A DNA stretch of 64,000 nt from Streptomyces sp. NBC_00510 (GTDB lineage Bacteria > Actinomycetota > Actinomycetes > Streptomycetales > Streptomycetaceae). A program made the translations under genes and the position numbers. Location: NCBI GenBank assembly GCA_036013505.1, contig CP107851.1, positions 7,028,501 through 7,092,500 on the forward strand, given 5' to 3'. Below, one piece after another: positions 42,907 to 52,025 of this stretch; within the stretch, counting starts at the first letter, position 1; every line of letters begins with the position of its first letter. The notes beneath the pieces are model-generated. The model searched no databases. It saw only the letters and a program-made list of their open reading frames with translations, and had not been told where the DNA came from.

Positions 42907-43826
42907 ACGCGAACGACGGAGGCGGAGCACAGGTGACGACCGGAGGAGCGGGAGAGGCGGCCGAGGCCATCCCCGAACTCGTGATCATCTCGGGCATGTC
43001 GGGTGCCGGGCGCAGTCACGCGGCCAAGTGTCTTGAGGACCTCGGCTGGTTCGTCGTGGACAACCTGCCGCCGGCCCTCATCCCCACCATGGTCGACCTC
43101 GGCGCCCGCTCCCAGGGCAACGTGGCACGGATCGCCGTGGTCGTGGACGTCCGCGGCCGGCGCTTCTTCGACAACCTCCGCGAGTCCCTCGCGGACCTGG
43201 ACTCCAAGGGCGTCAAGCGCCGGGTGCTCTTCCTCGAGGCCTCCGACGAGACGCTGGTGCGCCGCTTCGAGTCGGTGCGCCGCCCGCACCCGCTGCAGGG
43301 CGACGGGCGCATCGTCGACGGCATCGCCAAGGAGCGGGAGCTGCTGAGCGAGCTGCGCGGCGACGCGGACCTGGTGATCGACACCTCCAGCCTCAACGTC
43401 CACGAGCTGCGCGCCAAGATGGACGCCCAGTTCGCCGGCGAGGAGGAGCCGGAGCTGCGGGCCACCGTCATGTCCTTCGGCTTCAAGTACGGCCTCCCCG
43501 TCGACGCCGACCTGGTCGCGGACTGCCGCTTCCTGCCCAACCCGCACTGGGTGCCGGAGCTGCGGCCGTACACCGGACTCAACGACGAGGTCGCCACCTA
43601 CGTGTTCAACCAGCCCGGCGCCAAGGAGTTCCTCGACCGCTACGCCGAGTTGCTGCACATCGTCAACGCCGGCTACCGCCGCGAAGGCAAGCGCTACGTG
43701 ACCATCGCGGTCGGCTGCACCGGTGGCAAGCACCGCAGCGTCGCCATGTCCGAGCGCCTGGCCGCACGACTGTCCGCCGACGGAGTGGAGACGGTGGTCG
43801 TCCACCGGGACATGGGGCGCGAGTGA
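42903..43826 (+). CDS. rapZ: RapZ/YvcJ nucleotide-binding RNase adaptor
   Basis: 307 residues. Walker A GMSGAGRSHAAK near residue 32, then DNLPPALIPTMVDL, and the C-terminal RapZ domain with FKYGLPVDADLVADCRFLPNPHW, and the end GCTGGKHRSVAMSERLA (segments cited in part). In E. coli RapZ controls glucosamine-6-phosphate synthase mRNA through RNA binding and senses the sugar phosphate; in Gram-positives the role is less clear. It is translationally coupled to uvrC (ATGA) and to yvcK (GTGA). Confidence 0.95.
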   Translation: MNANDGGGAQVTTGGAGEAAEAIPELVIISGMSGAGRSHAAKCLEDLGWFVVDNLPPALIPTMVDLGARSQGNVARIAVVVDVRGRRFFDNLRESLADLDSKGVKRRVLFLEASDETLVRRFESVRRPHPLQGDGRIVDGIAKERELLSELRGDADLVIDTSSLNVHELRAKMDAQFAGEEEPELRATVMSFGFKYGLPVDADLVADCRFLPNPHWVPELRPYTGLNDEVATYVFNQPGAKEFLDRYAELLHIVNAGYRREGKRYVTIAVGCTGGKHRSVAMSERLAARLSADGVETVVVHRDMGRE

Positions 43827-44830
43827 TCAGGACGACGCGGCGCTTGCGCCGGTCGGCAGCGCGCAGCGGGGCCACGCCCAAGGTCGTGGCATTGGGAGGC
43901 GGGCACGGACTGTCCGCCTCCCTCTCCGCCCTGCGCCGCATCACCCAGGACCTGACCGCGGTGGTCACGGTCGCCGACGACGGCGGCTCCAGCGGCCGCC
44001 TGCGCCAGGAGATGGGGGTGCTGCCGCCCGGCGACCTGCGCAAGGCGCTGGCCGCGCTGTGCGGCGACGACGAGTGGGGCCGCACCTGGTCCCAGGTCGT
44101 CCAGCACCGCTTCGTCAGCCAGGGCGAGCTGCACGGCCACGCCGTAGGCAACCTGCTGATCGTGGCGCTGTGGGAGCAGCTCGGCGACCCCGTGGCGGCC
44201 CTGGAGTGGGTGGGCCGGCTGCTCGGCGCCCACGGCAGGGTGCTGCCCATGTCCGCGGTGCCGCTGGAGCTCACGGCCACGGTGCGCGGTCACGACCCGG
44301 CGGAGCCGGACGAGGTCACGACCGTGCACGGCCAGGCCACCGTCGCCCTCACCCCCGGTGAGGTGCAGGAGGTGCAACTGGTGCCGCACGACCCGCCGGC
44401 CGTCCCCGAGGCGGTGCAGTCCGTGCTCGACGCGGACTGGGTGGTGCTCGGCCCCGGATCCTGGTTCTCCTCCGTGATGCCCCACCTGCTGGTGCCCGAT
44501 CTGGTGTCCGCGCTCATGGAGACCAGGGCCCGCAAGGTGCTCGCGCTCAACCTCGCGCCGCAACCGGGTGAGACCGAGGGCTTTTCTCCGCAGCGTCACT
44601 TGGAGGTTTTGGCCCGACACGCCCCTAAACTCACCATCGACGTGGTGCTGGCCGACGAGGCCGCCGTGCTCGACCGCGACAGCCTCATACAGGCAGCCGA
44701 GCGGTTGTCGGGCACGGTGGAGCTGGCCCGGGTCGCCGCCCCCGACGGGCCGCGGCACGATCCGGAACTGCTGGCGGCCGCGTTCGACCGGATTTTTCGT
44801 ATGCATGGAAGGATCGGCCCATGGCGATGA
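43823..44830 (+). CDS. yvcK: YvcK/CofD-like gluconeogenesis factor
   Basis: 335 residues from the GTG at 43823 (GTGA overlap with rapZ). Motifs VVALGGGHGLSASLSAL and VTVADDGGSSGRLRQEMGVLPPGD (cited: VADDGGSSGRLR) define the CofD-like fold that binds UDP-sugars in YvcK. In other bacteria YvcK is needed for growth on gluconeogenic carbon and for cell-wall precursor supply, sensing UDP-GlcNAc. The whiA start lies within its last 10 bases. The rapZ-yvcK-whiA order is conserved across Gram-positives. Confidence 0.93.
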   Translation: MIRTTRRLRRSAARSGATPKVVALGGGHGLSASLSALRRITQDLTAVVTVADDGGSSGRLRQEMGVLPPGDLRKALAALCGDDEWGRTWSQVVQHRFVSQGELHGHAVGNLLIVALWEQLGDPVAALEWVGRLLGAHGRVLPMSAVPLELTATVRGHDPAEPDEVTTVHGQATVALTPGEVQEVQLVPHDPPAVPEAVQSVLDADWVVLGPGSWFSSVMPHLLVPDLVSALMETRARKVLALNLAPQPGETEGFSPQRHLEVLARHAPKLTIDVVLADEAAVLDRDSLIQAAERLSGTVELARVAAPDGPRHDPELLAAAFDRIFRMHGRIGPWR

Positions 44831-45798
44831 CGGCAGCGGTGAAGGACGAGATCTCCCGGCTTCCCGTCACCCGGACCTGCTGCCGCAAGGCGGAGGTCTC
44901 GGCGATCCTGAGGTTCGCGGGCGGACTGCACCTGGTCAGCGGACGCATCGTGATCGAGGCGGAGCTGGACACCGGAATCGCCGCCCGCAGGCTGCGCAAG
45001 GACGTCCTGGAGATCTTCGGGCACTCCTCCGACCTGGTGGTCATGGCGCCCGGCGGGCTGCGCCGCGGCAGCCGGTACGTGGTGCGGGTGGTCGCCGGCG
45101 GTGACCAGCTGGCCCGCCAGACCGGGCTCGTCGACGGCCGCGGCCGTCCCATCCGGGGCCTGCCCCCGCAGGTCGTCTCCGGGGCCACCTGCGACGCCGA
45201 GGCCGCCTGGCGCGGGGCGTTCCTGGCCCACGGCTCGCTGACCGAGCCGGGCCGTTCCTCGTCCCTGGAGGTCACCTGCCCCGGCCCCGAGGCGGCCCTC
45301 GCCCTGGTCGGCGCCGCCCGCCGGCTGCAGATCGCCGCCAAGGCGCGCGAGGTGCGGAACGTCGACCGCGTGGTCGTCCGTGACGGTGACGCCATCGGCG
45401 CGCTGTTGACGCGGCTCGGCGCGCACGAGTCGGTGCTGGCGTGGGAGGAGCGGCGGATGCGGCGCGAGGTGCGCGCCACCGCCAACCGGCTCGCCAACTT
45501 CGACGACGCGAACCTGCGCCGCTCGGCCCGTGCCGCGGTGGCCGCGGGCGCGCGTGTGCAGCGGGCGCTGGAGATCCTCGGCGAGGAGGTGCCCGAGCAC
45601 CTCGCGGCGGCCGGCCGGCTGCGCATGGACCACAAGCAGGCCTCGCTGGAGGAACTGGGCTCGCTCGCCGAACCGCCGCTCACCAAGGACGCGGTGGCCG
45701 GCCGGATCCGGCGCCTGCTGGCGATGGCCGACAAGCGCGCCTCGGACCTCGGCATCCCGGGCACCGAGTCCAACCTGACCGAGGAGATGGTGGGCTGA
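44821..45798 (+). CDS. whiA: Sporulation transcription regulator WhiA
   Basis: 325 residues from the ATG at 44821 (MAMTAAVKDE), 10 bases inside yvcK; ATG at 44827 is an alternative. The N-terminal part is the degenerate LAGLIDADG fold (CCRKAEVSAILRFAGGLHLV, then RGAFLAHGSLTEPGRSSSLEV); the acidic catalytic residues are missing, so it cannot cut DNA. The C-terminal HTH includes HLAAAGRLRMDHKQASLEELG and LTKDAVAGRIRRLLAMAD. With WhiB it governs the switch from aerial growth to sporulation division. Confidence 0.97.
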   Translation: MAMTAAVKDEISRLPVTRTCCRKAEVSAILRFAGGLHLVSGRIVIEAELDTGIAARRLRKDVLEIFGHSSDLVVMAPGGLRRGSRYVVRVVAGGDQLARQTGLVDGRGRPIRGLPPQVVSGATCDAEAAWRGAFLAHGSLTEPGRSSSLEVTCPGPEAALALVGAARRLQIAAKAREVRNVDRVVVRDGDAIGALLTRLGAHESVLAWEERRMRREVRATANRLANFDDANLRRSARAAVAAGARVQRALEILGEEVPEHLAAAGRLRMDHKQASLEELGSLAEPPLTKDAVAGRIRRLLAMADKRASDLGIPGTESNLTEEMVG

Positions 45799-45843
45799 AC
45801 CCGCCGCGGCCCGCCCGCCCCGTCCGGTTACCGTTCCGTACGG

Positions 45844-45881
45844 CGGGCACCCGTGGCGCCGATGTCACCGCCGGGTGCCCG
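45844..45881 (+). terminator. Terminator after whiA
   Basis: CGGGCACCCG (45844-45853) pairs perfectly with 45872-45881, leaving an 18-base loop. It is 46 bases past the whiA stop and before gap, so it probably ends the uvrC-rapZ-yvcK-whiA transcript. Confidence 0.65.
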
Positions 45882-45971
45882 GGGAGGTAGGGTCGTCCTT
45901 GGTCGGGGACATCCCAATACGTCGCAGCCGGAGCGAAATGGCCTCCGGCACACCAGCGAGGAGATCGGTTC

Positions 45972-46976
<1,005 letters not shown>

Positions 46977-47005
46977 CACCCGCTCGACCGCCCGCCATGC
47001 GATGA

Positions 47006-47046
47006 GGACAGGGTCCGGACGACGTGCCGTCGTCCGGGCCCTGTCC
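47006..47046 (+). terminator. Strong terminator between gap and pgk
   Basis: A 19-bp stem (47006-47024 with 47028-47046), with a single G-U pair and a 3-base loop, 30 bases after the gap stop. It suggests gap is transcribed separately or mostly separately from pgk-tpiA. Confidence 0.85.
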
Positions 47047-47105
47047 CATGACGTGGCGGTCGGAGCGATCCGACCAGTCAGGACCAAGGCAGGGGAGCCT
47101 CCACC

Positions 47106-48317
47106 ATGAAGACGATCGACGAACTCGTCGACGAGGGGGTCGGCGGCAAGCGTGTGTTCGTGCGCGCCGACCTCAACGTGCCGCTGTCCGGCACCACCAT
47201 CACCGACGACGGCCGCATCCGCGCCGTCGTACCGACCATCGCCAAGCTGGCCGAGGCCGGCGCCAAGGTGATCGTCGCCTCCCACCTGGGCCGCCCCAAG
47301 GGCGCGCCCGACCCGCAGTTCTCGCTCGCCCCCGTCGCGGCGCGCCTGGGCGAACTCCTCGGCACGCAGGTGGCGTTCGCGACCGACACGGTCGGCGAGA
47401 GCGCCCGCGGGACGGTGGACGCCCTCACCGACGGCTCGGTGGCGCTGCTGGAGAACCTGCGCTTCAACCCGGGCGAGACCAGCAAGGACGACGCCGAGCG
47501 CGGCGCCTTCGCCGGGCAGCTGGCCGAGCTGGCCGAGCTGTACGTCGGTGACGGCTTCGGCGCGGTGCACCGCAAGCACGCCTCCGTGTACGACCTCCCG
47601 GCCCGGCTGCCGCATGCCGCGGGCCTGCTGATCGCCACCGAGGTCACCGTGCTGAAGAAGCTCACCGAGGACGTGTCCCGTCCGTACGCGGTGGTGCTCG
47701 GCGGCGCCAAGGTCTCCGACAAGCTGGGGGTCATCGACCACCTGCTGGAGCGTGCCGACCGGATCCTGATCGGCGGCGGCATGGTCTACACGTTCCTCAA
47801 GGCCCAGGGCCACGAGGTGGGCAAGAGCCTGCTGCAGGAGGACCAGATCCCCGCGGTCAAGGAGTACCTGGAGCGCGCGAAGGCCAAGGGCGTGGAGTTC
47901 GTGCTGCCCGTGGACGTCGTCGCCGCCCCGTCCTTCCCGGATCTGAAGGACCCGGTCGACACCAACCCGGCGGTCGTCGGCGTCGACGCCATCCCCGCCG
48001 ACCTGCAGGGCCTGGACATCGGTCCGGAGTCCCGCAAGGTCTTCGCCTCGAAGCTCGCCGACGCGGCAACCGTCTTCTGGAACGGCCCGATGGGCGTCTT
48101 CGAGCACCCCGACTACGCCGAGGGCACCCGCGCGATCGCCCAGGCGCTGATCGACAGCCCCGCGTTCACCGTGGTCGGCGGCGGCGACTCGGCCGCGGCC
48201 GTCCGTATCCTGGGCTTCGACGAGAACGCTTTCGGCCACATCTCGACCGGTGGTGGCGCGAGCCTCGAGTACCTCGAGGGCAAGACGCTCCCCGGCCTCG
48301 CCGCACTGGAGGACTGA
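47106..48317 (+). CDS. pgk: Phosphoglycerate kinase
   Basis: 403 residues. Substrate motifs VFVRADLNVPLSG and ASHLGRPKGAPD, nucleotide-binding LGGAKVSDKLGVIDHLL and FWNGPMGVFE, and the final GGGDSAAAVRILGF Gly-rich loop. It makes ATP from 1,3-bisphosphoglycerate. A clear AGGGGAG ribosome-binding site precedes the ATG. tpiA starts 4 bases after its stop, so the two are coupled. Confidence 0.97.
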   Translation: MKTIDELVDEGVGGKRVFVRADLNVPLSGTTITDDGRIRAVVPTIAKLAEAGAKVIVASHLGRPKGAPDPQFSLAPVAARLGELLGTQVAFATDTVGESARGTVDALTDGSVALLENLRFNPGETSKDDAERGAFAGQLAELAELYVGDGFGAVHRKHASVYDLPARLPHAAGLLIATEVTVLKKLTEDVSRPYAVVLGGAKVSDKLGVIDHLLERADRILIGGGMVYTFLKAQGHEVGKSLLQEDQIPAVKEYLERAKAKGVEFVLPVDVVAAPSFPDLKDPVDTNPAVVGVDAIPADLQGLDIGPESRKVFASKLADAATVFWNGPMGVFEHPDYAEGTRAIAQALIDSPAFTVVGGGDSAAAVRILGFDENAFGHISTGGGASLEYLEGKTLPGLAALED

Positions 48318-48321
48318 CCCG

Positions 48322-49098
48322 ATGACCTCGCGCACGCCGATCATGGCGGGCAACTGGAAGATGAACCTCAACCACCTCGAGGCCATCCACCACGTCCAGA
48401 AGCTCGCCTTCGCGCTCAACGACAAGGACTTCGACGCCGTCGAGGCCGTCGTGCTGCCGCCCTTCACCGACCTCCGGGGGGTGCAGACCCTGATCGAGGC
48501 CGACAAGCTGAAGATCAAGTACGGCGCCCAGGACCTGTCGGCGCACGACTCCGGTGCCTACACCGGTGAGATCTCCGGCTCGATGCTGGCCAAGCTGAAG
48601 TGCTCGTACGTGGTCATCGGCCACTCGGAGCGCCGCCAGTACCACCACGAGACCGACGAGCAGGTGAACGCCAAGGTCAAGGCGGCGTTCCGGCACGAGC
48701 TGACGCCGATCGTCTGCGTCGGCGAGGGCCTGGACGTCCGCAAGGCCGGTGAGCAGGTGGCGTACACCCTCGCCCAGGTCGACGGCGCCCTGAAGGACAT
48801 CCCGGCCGAGCAGGCCGCGACCCTGGTCGTGGCGTACGAGCCGGTGTGGGCCATCGGCACCGGCGAGGTCGCCACCCCCGAGGACGCCCAGGAAGTCTGC
48901 GGGGCGATCCGCGGCCGTCTGGCCGAGCTGTACGGCCAGGAGGTGGCCGACGCAATCCGCATCCAGTACGGCGGTTCGGTCAAGGCCGGCAACATCGCGG
49001 CGATCATGGCGCAGCCGGACGTGGACGGCGCCCTGGTCGGCGGCGCGGCGCTGGACCCGGAGGAGTTCGTCAAGATCATCCGCTTCCGCGACCAGTAA
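48322..49098 (+). CDS. tpiA: Triosephosphate isomerase
   Basis: 258 residues from the ATG at 48322 (MTSRTPIMAGNWKMN); the longer frame from 48250 is inside pgk. N-K-M (NWKMN) catalytic Lys, VVIGHSERRQYHHETD with catalytic His, AYEPVWAIGTG with catalytic Glu and YGGSVKAGNIAAIM with the phosphate loop are all present. It interconverts DHAP and G3P. Confidence 0.97.
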   Translation: MTSRTPIMAGNWKMNLNHLEAIHHVQKLAFALNDKDFDAVEAVVLPPFTDLRGVQTLIEADKLKIKYGAQDLSAHDSGAYTGEISGSMLAKLKCSYVVIGHSERRQYHHETDEQVNAKVKAAFRHELTPIVCVGEGLDVRKAGEQVAYTLAQVDGALKDIPAEQAATLVVAYEPVWAIGTGEVATPEDAQEVCGAIRGRLAELYGQEVADAIRIQYGGSVKAGNIAAIMAQPDVDGALVGGAALDPEEFVKIIRFRDQ

Positions 49099-49220
49099 GT
49101 TTCGCGGCAGTAGGCTGTCGGGCCCTGCCCGAAGTACTCTGTCGGGGGTCGGAGCGCTGCATAGCAGGCAGCGGCCCGGCCCCCGCGTCGTCCTAGGTCA
49201 CCGAGAGAGTTGGTCCAGCT

Positions 49221-49457
49221 GTGGTCATCGGGTTCTCCATCGCCCTCATCATCTTCAGCCTGCTGCTGTTGCTGCTCGTGCTGATGCACAAGGGCAAGGG
49301 TGGCGGTCTGTCCGACATGTTCGGCGGCGGCATGCAGTCGTCCGTCGGCGGTTCCTCGGTGGCCGAGCGCAACCTCGACCGGATCACGGTTGTCATCGGT
49401 CTGCTGTGGTTTGCGTGCATTGTCGCTCTCGGGCTTCTGCTGAAGTTCCAGAAGTGA
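49221..49457 (+). CDS. secG: Preprotein translocase subunit SecG
   Basis: 78 residues from GTG at 49221. Two transmembrane helices (residues 3-21 and 54-72) flank the conserved cytoplasmic loop HKGKGGGLSDMFGGGMQSS, the hallmark of SecG. It assists SecYE in protein export. secG after tpiA is the standard arrangement in actinobacteria. Confidence 0.96.
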   Translation: MVIGFSIALIIFSLLLLLLVLMHKGKGGGLSDMFGGGMQSSVGGSSVAERNLDRITVVIGLLWFACIVALGLLLKFQK

Positions 49458-49462
49458 CCGAG

Positions 49463-49479
49463 TCCCCGGCTTCCGGGGA
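49463..49479 (+). terminator. Short hairpin after secG
   Basis: TCCCCGG (49463-49469) pairs with CCGGGGA (49473-49479) across a 3-base loop, 5 bases after the secG stop. A short but GC-rich candidate terminator. Confidence 0.5.
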
Positions 49480-49620
49480 GAAGTGACGCTTCGTCGTCGG
49501 CGCGACTTATCATGGGAGCGCGTCATGGGATACGGTGCCCTTTCCCCGCAGGCGCGGGGGGTGGACCGGTCTCCGTAAACTGGGCGACCTCGCAGCACCA
49601 TCACGCAGGGAGTTACGACC

Positions 49621-49956
49621 GTGGCAAGTGGCAACGCGATCCGTGGCAGTCGGGTCGGGGCGGGGCCGATGGGAGAGGCCGAGCGGGGCGAGTCCGCGCC
49701 GCGCCTGCGCATCTCCTTCTGGTGCTCCAACGGGCACGAGACCCGGCCGAGTTTCGCGAGCGACGCGCAGATCCCGGAGACCTGGGACTGCCCTCGCTGC
49801 GGCTTCCCGGCCGGACAGGACGAGGAGAACCCCCCGGCGCCGCCGCGCACCGAACCGTACAAGACGCATCTGGCGTACGTGCGGGAGCGGCGCAGCGCGG
49901 CCGACGGCGAGGCGATCCTCGCCGAGGCGCTCGCCAAGCTGCGCGGCGAGATCTGA
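49621..49956 (+). CDS. rbpA: RNA polymerase-binding protein RbpA family
   Basis: 111 residues from GTG at 49621. The N-terminal tail MASGNAIRGSRVGAGPMGE, the core domain SFWCSNGHETRPSF and WDCPRCGFPAGQD (Cys/His zinc-type site), and the C-terminal sigma-interaction helix YKTHLAYVRERRSAADGEAIL are all present. RbpA stabilises the initiating RNA polymerase with HrdB-like sigma factors. Streptomyces often have more than one family member, so this secG-linked copy might be a paralogue rather than the main RbpA; the sequence alone does not decide. Confidence 0.92.
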   Translation: MASGNAIRGSRVGAGPMGEAERGESAPRLRISFWCSNGHETRPSFASDAQIPETWDCPRCGFPAGQDEENPPAPPRTEPYKTHLAYVRERRSAADGEAILAEALAKLRGEI

Positions 49957-49978
49957 GCCGCACCGGCTGAAACTCCAC

Positions 49979-50021
49979 GGGCCCGGCCCGCGAGGAAGAC
50001 CCTTCTTTCGCGGCCGGGCCC
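49979..50021 (+). terminator. Terminator after the RbpA gene
   Basis: GGGCCCGGC (49979-49987) pairs with 50013-50021; after a bulged C, CGCGA (49989-49993) pairs with TCGCG (50008-50012). The loop is Pro-codon-like AT-richer sequence. It lies 22 bases after the RbpA stop. Confidence 0.75.
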
Positions 50022-50031
50022 GTCGCGTCCC

Positions 50032-50060
50032 TTCGACTGTGCGTAACCAAAACGTATACT
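50032..50060 (+). promoter_or_regulatory. Promoter for the sugar kinase gene, predicted leaderless
   Basis: TTCGAC (50032-50037), a 17-base spacer, then TATACT (50055-50060). The expected start 7-8 bases after the -10 coincides with the GTG at 50068, so the mRNA would have essentially no 5' leader. No ribosome-binding site is visible before the GTG. Confidence 0.65.
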
Positions 50061-50067
50061 CCGTGTC

Positions 50068-51048
50068 GTGTCTCTGGTGATCGGCATCGATGCGGGCGGA
50101 ACCCGGACGCGCGCCTACCTGGCGGAGGCGGCGCGCGAAGGCGTGGTGCTCGGCGAGGGCGAGGGCGGGCCCGGCAACGCGATGACCGTCGAACGTGTGG
50201 CGCTGACGCAGCACCTCGCGGACGCCATCCGCGGCGCGGTCCCGGAGGACCGCAGAGGCGAGGTCACGTCCGTCGTGGGCGGCTTCGCCGGCGCGGCGCT
50301 CGGCACCGGCCCCGAGACGGGGCACGAACTGGCCACCTCCTGTCTGCGGGCGGCGCTCGACAGCCACGGCGTCGGCACGCCCGAGGTGACGGTCTGCGGC
50401 GACATCGAGGTCGCCTTCGCCTCCGCGCCGGGCACGCCGGCGGACGGTCTGGCCCTGGTCGCCGGGACGGGAGCCGTCGCCGCGCGGATCGAGAAGCGCC
50501 AGCAGACCCTCGTCGCGGACGGCAACGGCTGGTTGATCGGCGACGAGGGCAGCGGATTCTGGCTGGGCCGCGAGGTCATGCGGGCCGCCCTGCGCGCGCT
50601 GGACGGGCGCGGGCCGTGGACGATCCTCGTCGAGGGCGTGCTCTCCCACTACATGGGTTCCCCCGGAGGCCCGTACCTCGCCCAGGAGCGTCCCGGCGGC
50701 CATGAGTGCCACGTGCTGCGCAACCGTCTGGTGCCGTTGGTGTACGCCGAACCCCCGGTCAGGCTGGCCCGGTTGAGCCCGCTCGCCGTCACCGCCGACC
50801 GGGACGGCGACGAGGTCGCCGGTTCCCTGCTGGACGACGCCGCCGACGAACTCGCCGCCACCGTCGCCGCGCTCGACCCGCGCCCGGGCGAACCCCTGGT
50901 CGTCACCGGCGGGCTGCTGGGCCCGACGGGGCCGTTGCTCGGCCGGGTGGTGGCCCGTGCCGAGGAGATGGATCTGGACGTCCAGCCGGTGCGCGACGGT
51001 GGCGCGGGCGCGCTGGCGTTGGCCCGGCTGCGGGTGAGCGGGGACTGA
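50068..51048 (+). CDS. BadF/BcrA-type ATPase, N-acetylglucosamine kinase-like
   Basis: 326 residues from GTG at 50068. ASKHA fold: LVIGIDAGGTRTRAYLA (phosphate-1 loop), VCGDIEVAFASAPGT, LVAGTGAVAARIE (phosphate-2), LIGDEGSGFWLGREVMRAAL (the GDEGSG motif of NAGK-type kinases) and VVTGGLLG (adenosine motif). It probably phosphorylates GlcNAc or a related amino sugar. The gene before a DasR-like site and an SIS-domain gene supports an amino-sugar role. The transcript is predicted to be leaderless. Confidence 0.85.
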   Translation: MSLVIGIDAGGTRTRAYLAEAAREGVVLGEGEGGPGNAMTVERVALTQHLADAIRGAVPEDRRGEVTSVVGGFAGAALGTGPETGHELATSCLRAALDSHGVGTPEVTVCGDIEVAFASAPGTPADGLALVAGTGAVAARIEKRQQTLVADGNGWLIGDEGSGFWLGREVMRAALRALDGRGPWTILVEGVLSHYMGSPGGPYLAQERPGGHECHVLRNRLVPLVYAEPPVRLARLSPLAVTADRDGDEVAGSLLDDAADELAATVAALDPRPGEPLVVTGGLLGPTGPLLGRVVARAEEMDLDVQPVRDGGAGALALARLRVSGD

Positions 51049-51103
51049 GCGGGAGCGAACCGGACGGTTCGGGTGGCGCCGACAGGAGGTGTCCGCGGAG
51101 GGA

Positions 51104-51133
51104 TTGACGTGGACTAGACCTCTCGTCCATCGT
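51104..51133 (+). promoter_or_regulatory. SIS-gene promoter with a DasR-responsive (dre-like) site in the spacer
   Basis: A -35-like TTGACG (51104-51109) is followed by a 16-base sequence at 51108-51123 that matches the DasR consensus ACTGGTCTAGACCACT at 12 positions, including the central CTAGACC block. A weak -10 (CATCGT, 51128-51133) would be 18 bases away. DasR is the GlcNAc-responsive repressor of Streptomyces. Binding over the -35 to -10 region would block transcription. Confidence 0.65.
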
Positions 51134-51179
51134 TTCGGAGGAGCATCCGCCGGATCACTGGACTCAGGGGGAATCGGCC

Positions 51180-51947
51180 ATGGCCGACGACGTGACGACC
51201 ACCGCCGCACGCTTCGCCGAGGAGGCGAGGACGGTCATCGACCGCGTGGTCGCCGGCAACAAGGACTCCGTGGCCGCCGCCGCCCGGCTGATCGCCGACT
51301 GCGTCGCCGCGGACGGCATCGTCCAGGCCTTCGGGACCGGCCACTCGCAGGCCACGGCGCTGGAGATCGCCGGACGTGCCGGTGGGCTCATCCCCACCAA
51401 CCGCATCGGGCTGTCGGACCTGGTGCTCCGGGGCGGCGAGGACCTCTCGGTGCTCTCCGACCCGTTGCTGGAGCGATCGCCGGGGCTCGGCAAGCGCCTG
51501 TACGAACTGGCCGCCCCGCATCCGCGGGACGTCTTCGTCGTCATCTCCAACTCCGGCGTCAACAACTCGATCGTCGACTTCGCCCTGCACGTGAAGGACG
51601 CCGGCCACCCGCTGATCGCCCTCACCTCGCTGCGGCACACCCGTTCCGTCCCGGCACTGCACGCCGGCGGCAAGCGCCTGGCCGACGTCGCCGACGTCGT
51701 CCTGGACAACGGCGCGCCGACCGGCGACGCCCTGCTCCCGCTGCCCGACGGCGGCTCGCTGTGCGGGATCTCCACGATCACCTCGGCCATGCTCGTCCAG
51801 ATGACCGTCGCCGAGGCCGTCGGCCTGATGACCGCCGAGGGCCACCAGGCACCGGTGTACGTCTCGGCCAACGTCCCCGGCGGCTTCGAGCGCAACCTCG
51901 TCCTGGAGCGCCACTACGGGGAGAGACTGCACCGCGGAGGGTTCTGA
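51180..51947 (+). CDS. SIS-domain sugar phosphate isomerase/binding protein
   Basis: 255 residues from ATG at 51180. SIS fold with VQAFGTGHSQATALEIAGRAGG (loop binding phosphosugar; cited GTGHSQATALEIAGRAGG), VFVVISNSGVNNSIVDFALHV and ALTSLRHTRSVPAL. This is the UPF0309/phosphoheptose-isomerase-like group. Preceding it are the sugar kinase gene and a DasR-like site, so an amino-sugar phosphate is the likely ligand. It could be an isomerase, a MurQ-like enzyme or a regulator; enzyme activity is not established. Confidence 0.88.
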   Translation: MADDVTTTAARFAEEARTVIDRVVAGNKDSVAAAARLIADCVAADGIVQAFGTGHSQATALEIAGRAGGLIPTNRIGLSDLVLRGGEDLSVLSDPLLERSPGLGKRLYELAAPHPRDVFVVISNSGVNNSIVDFALHVKDAGHPLIALTSLRHTRSVPALHAGGKRLADVADVVLDNGAPTGDALLPLPDGGSLCGISTITSAMLVQMTVAEAVGLMTAEGHQAPVYVSANVPGGFERNLVLERHYGERLHRGGF

Positions 51948-52025
51948 CCTGCGCGGACGCTGCGTTGTCAGTGGCCCCCGCTACGGTCTGTGACGAAGGT
52001 CGAAGACCGGTGAGCGGGGGGATCC

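Noticed and set aside
47780..47796. TGGTCTACA resembling a DasR site
   Set aside because: It lies inside pgk and encodes conserved protein sequence; only about 9 positions match.
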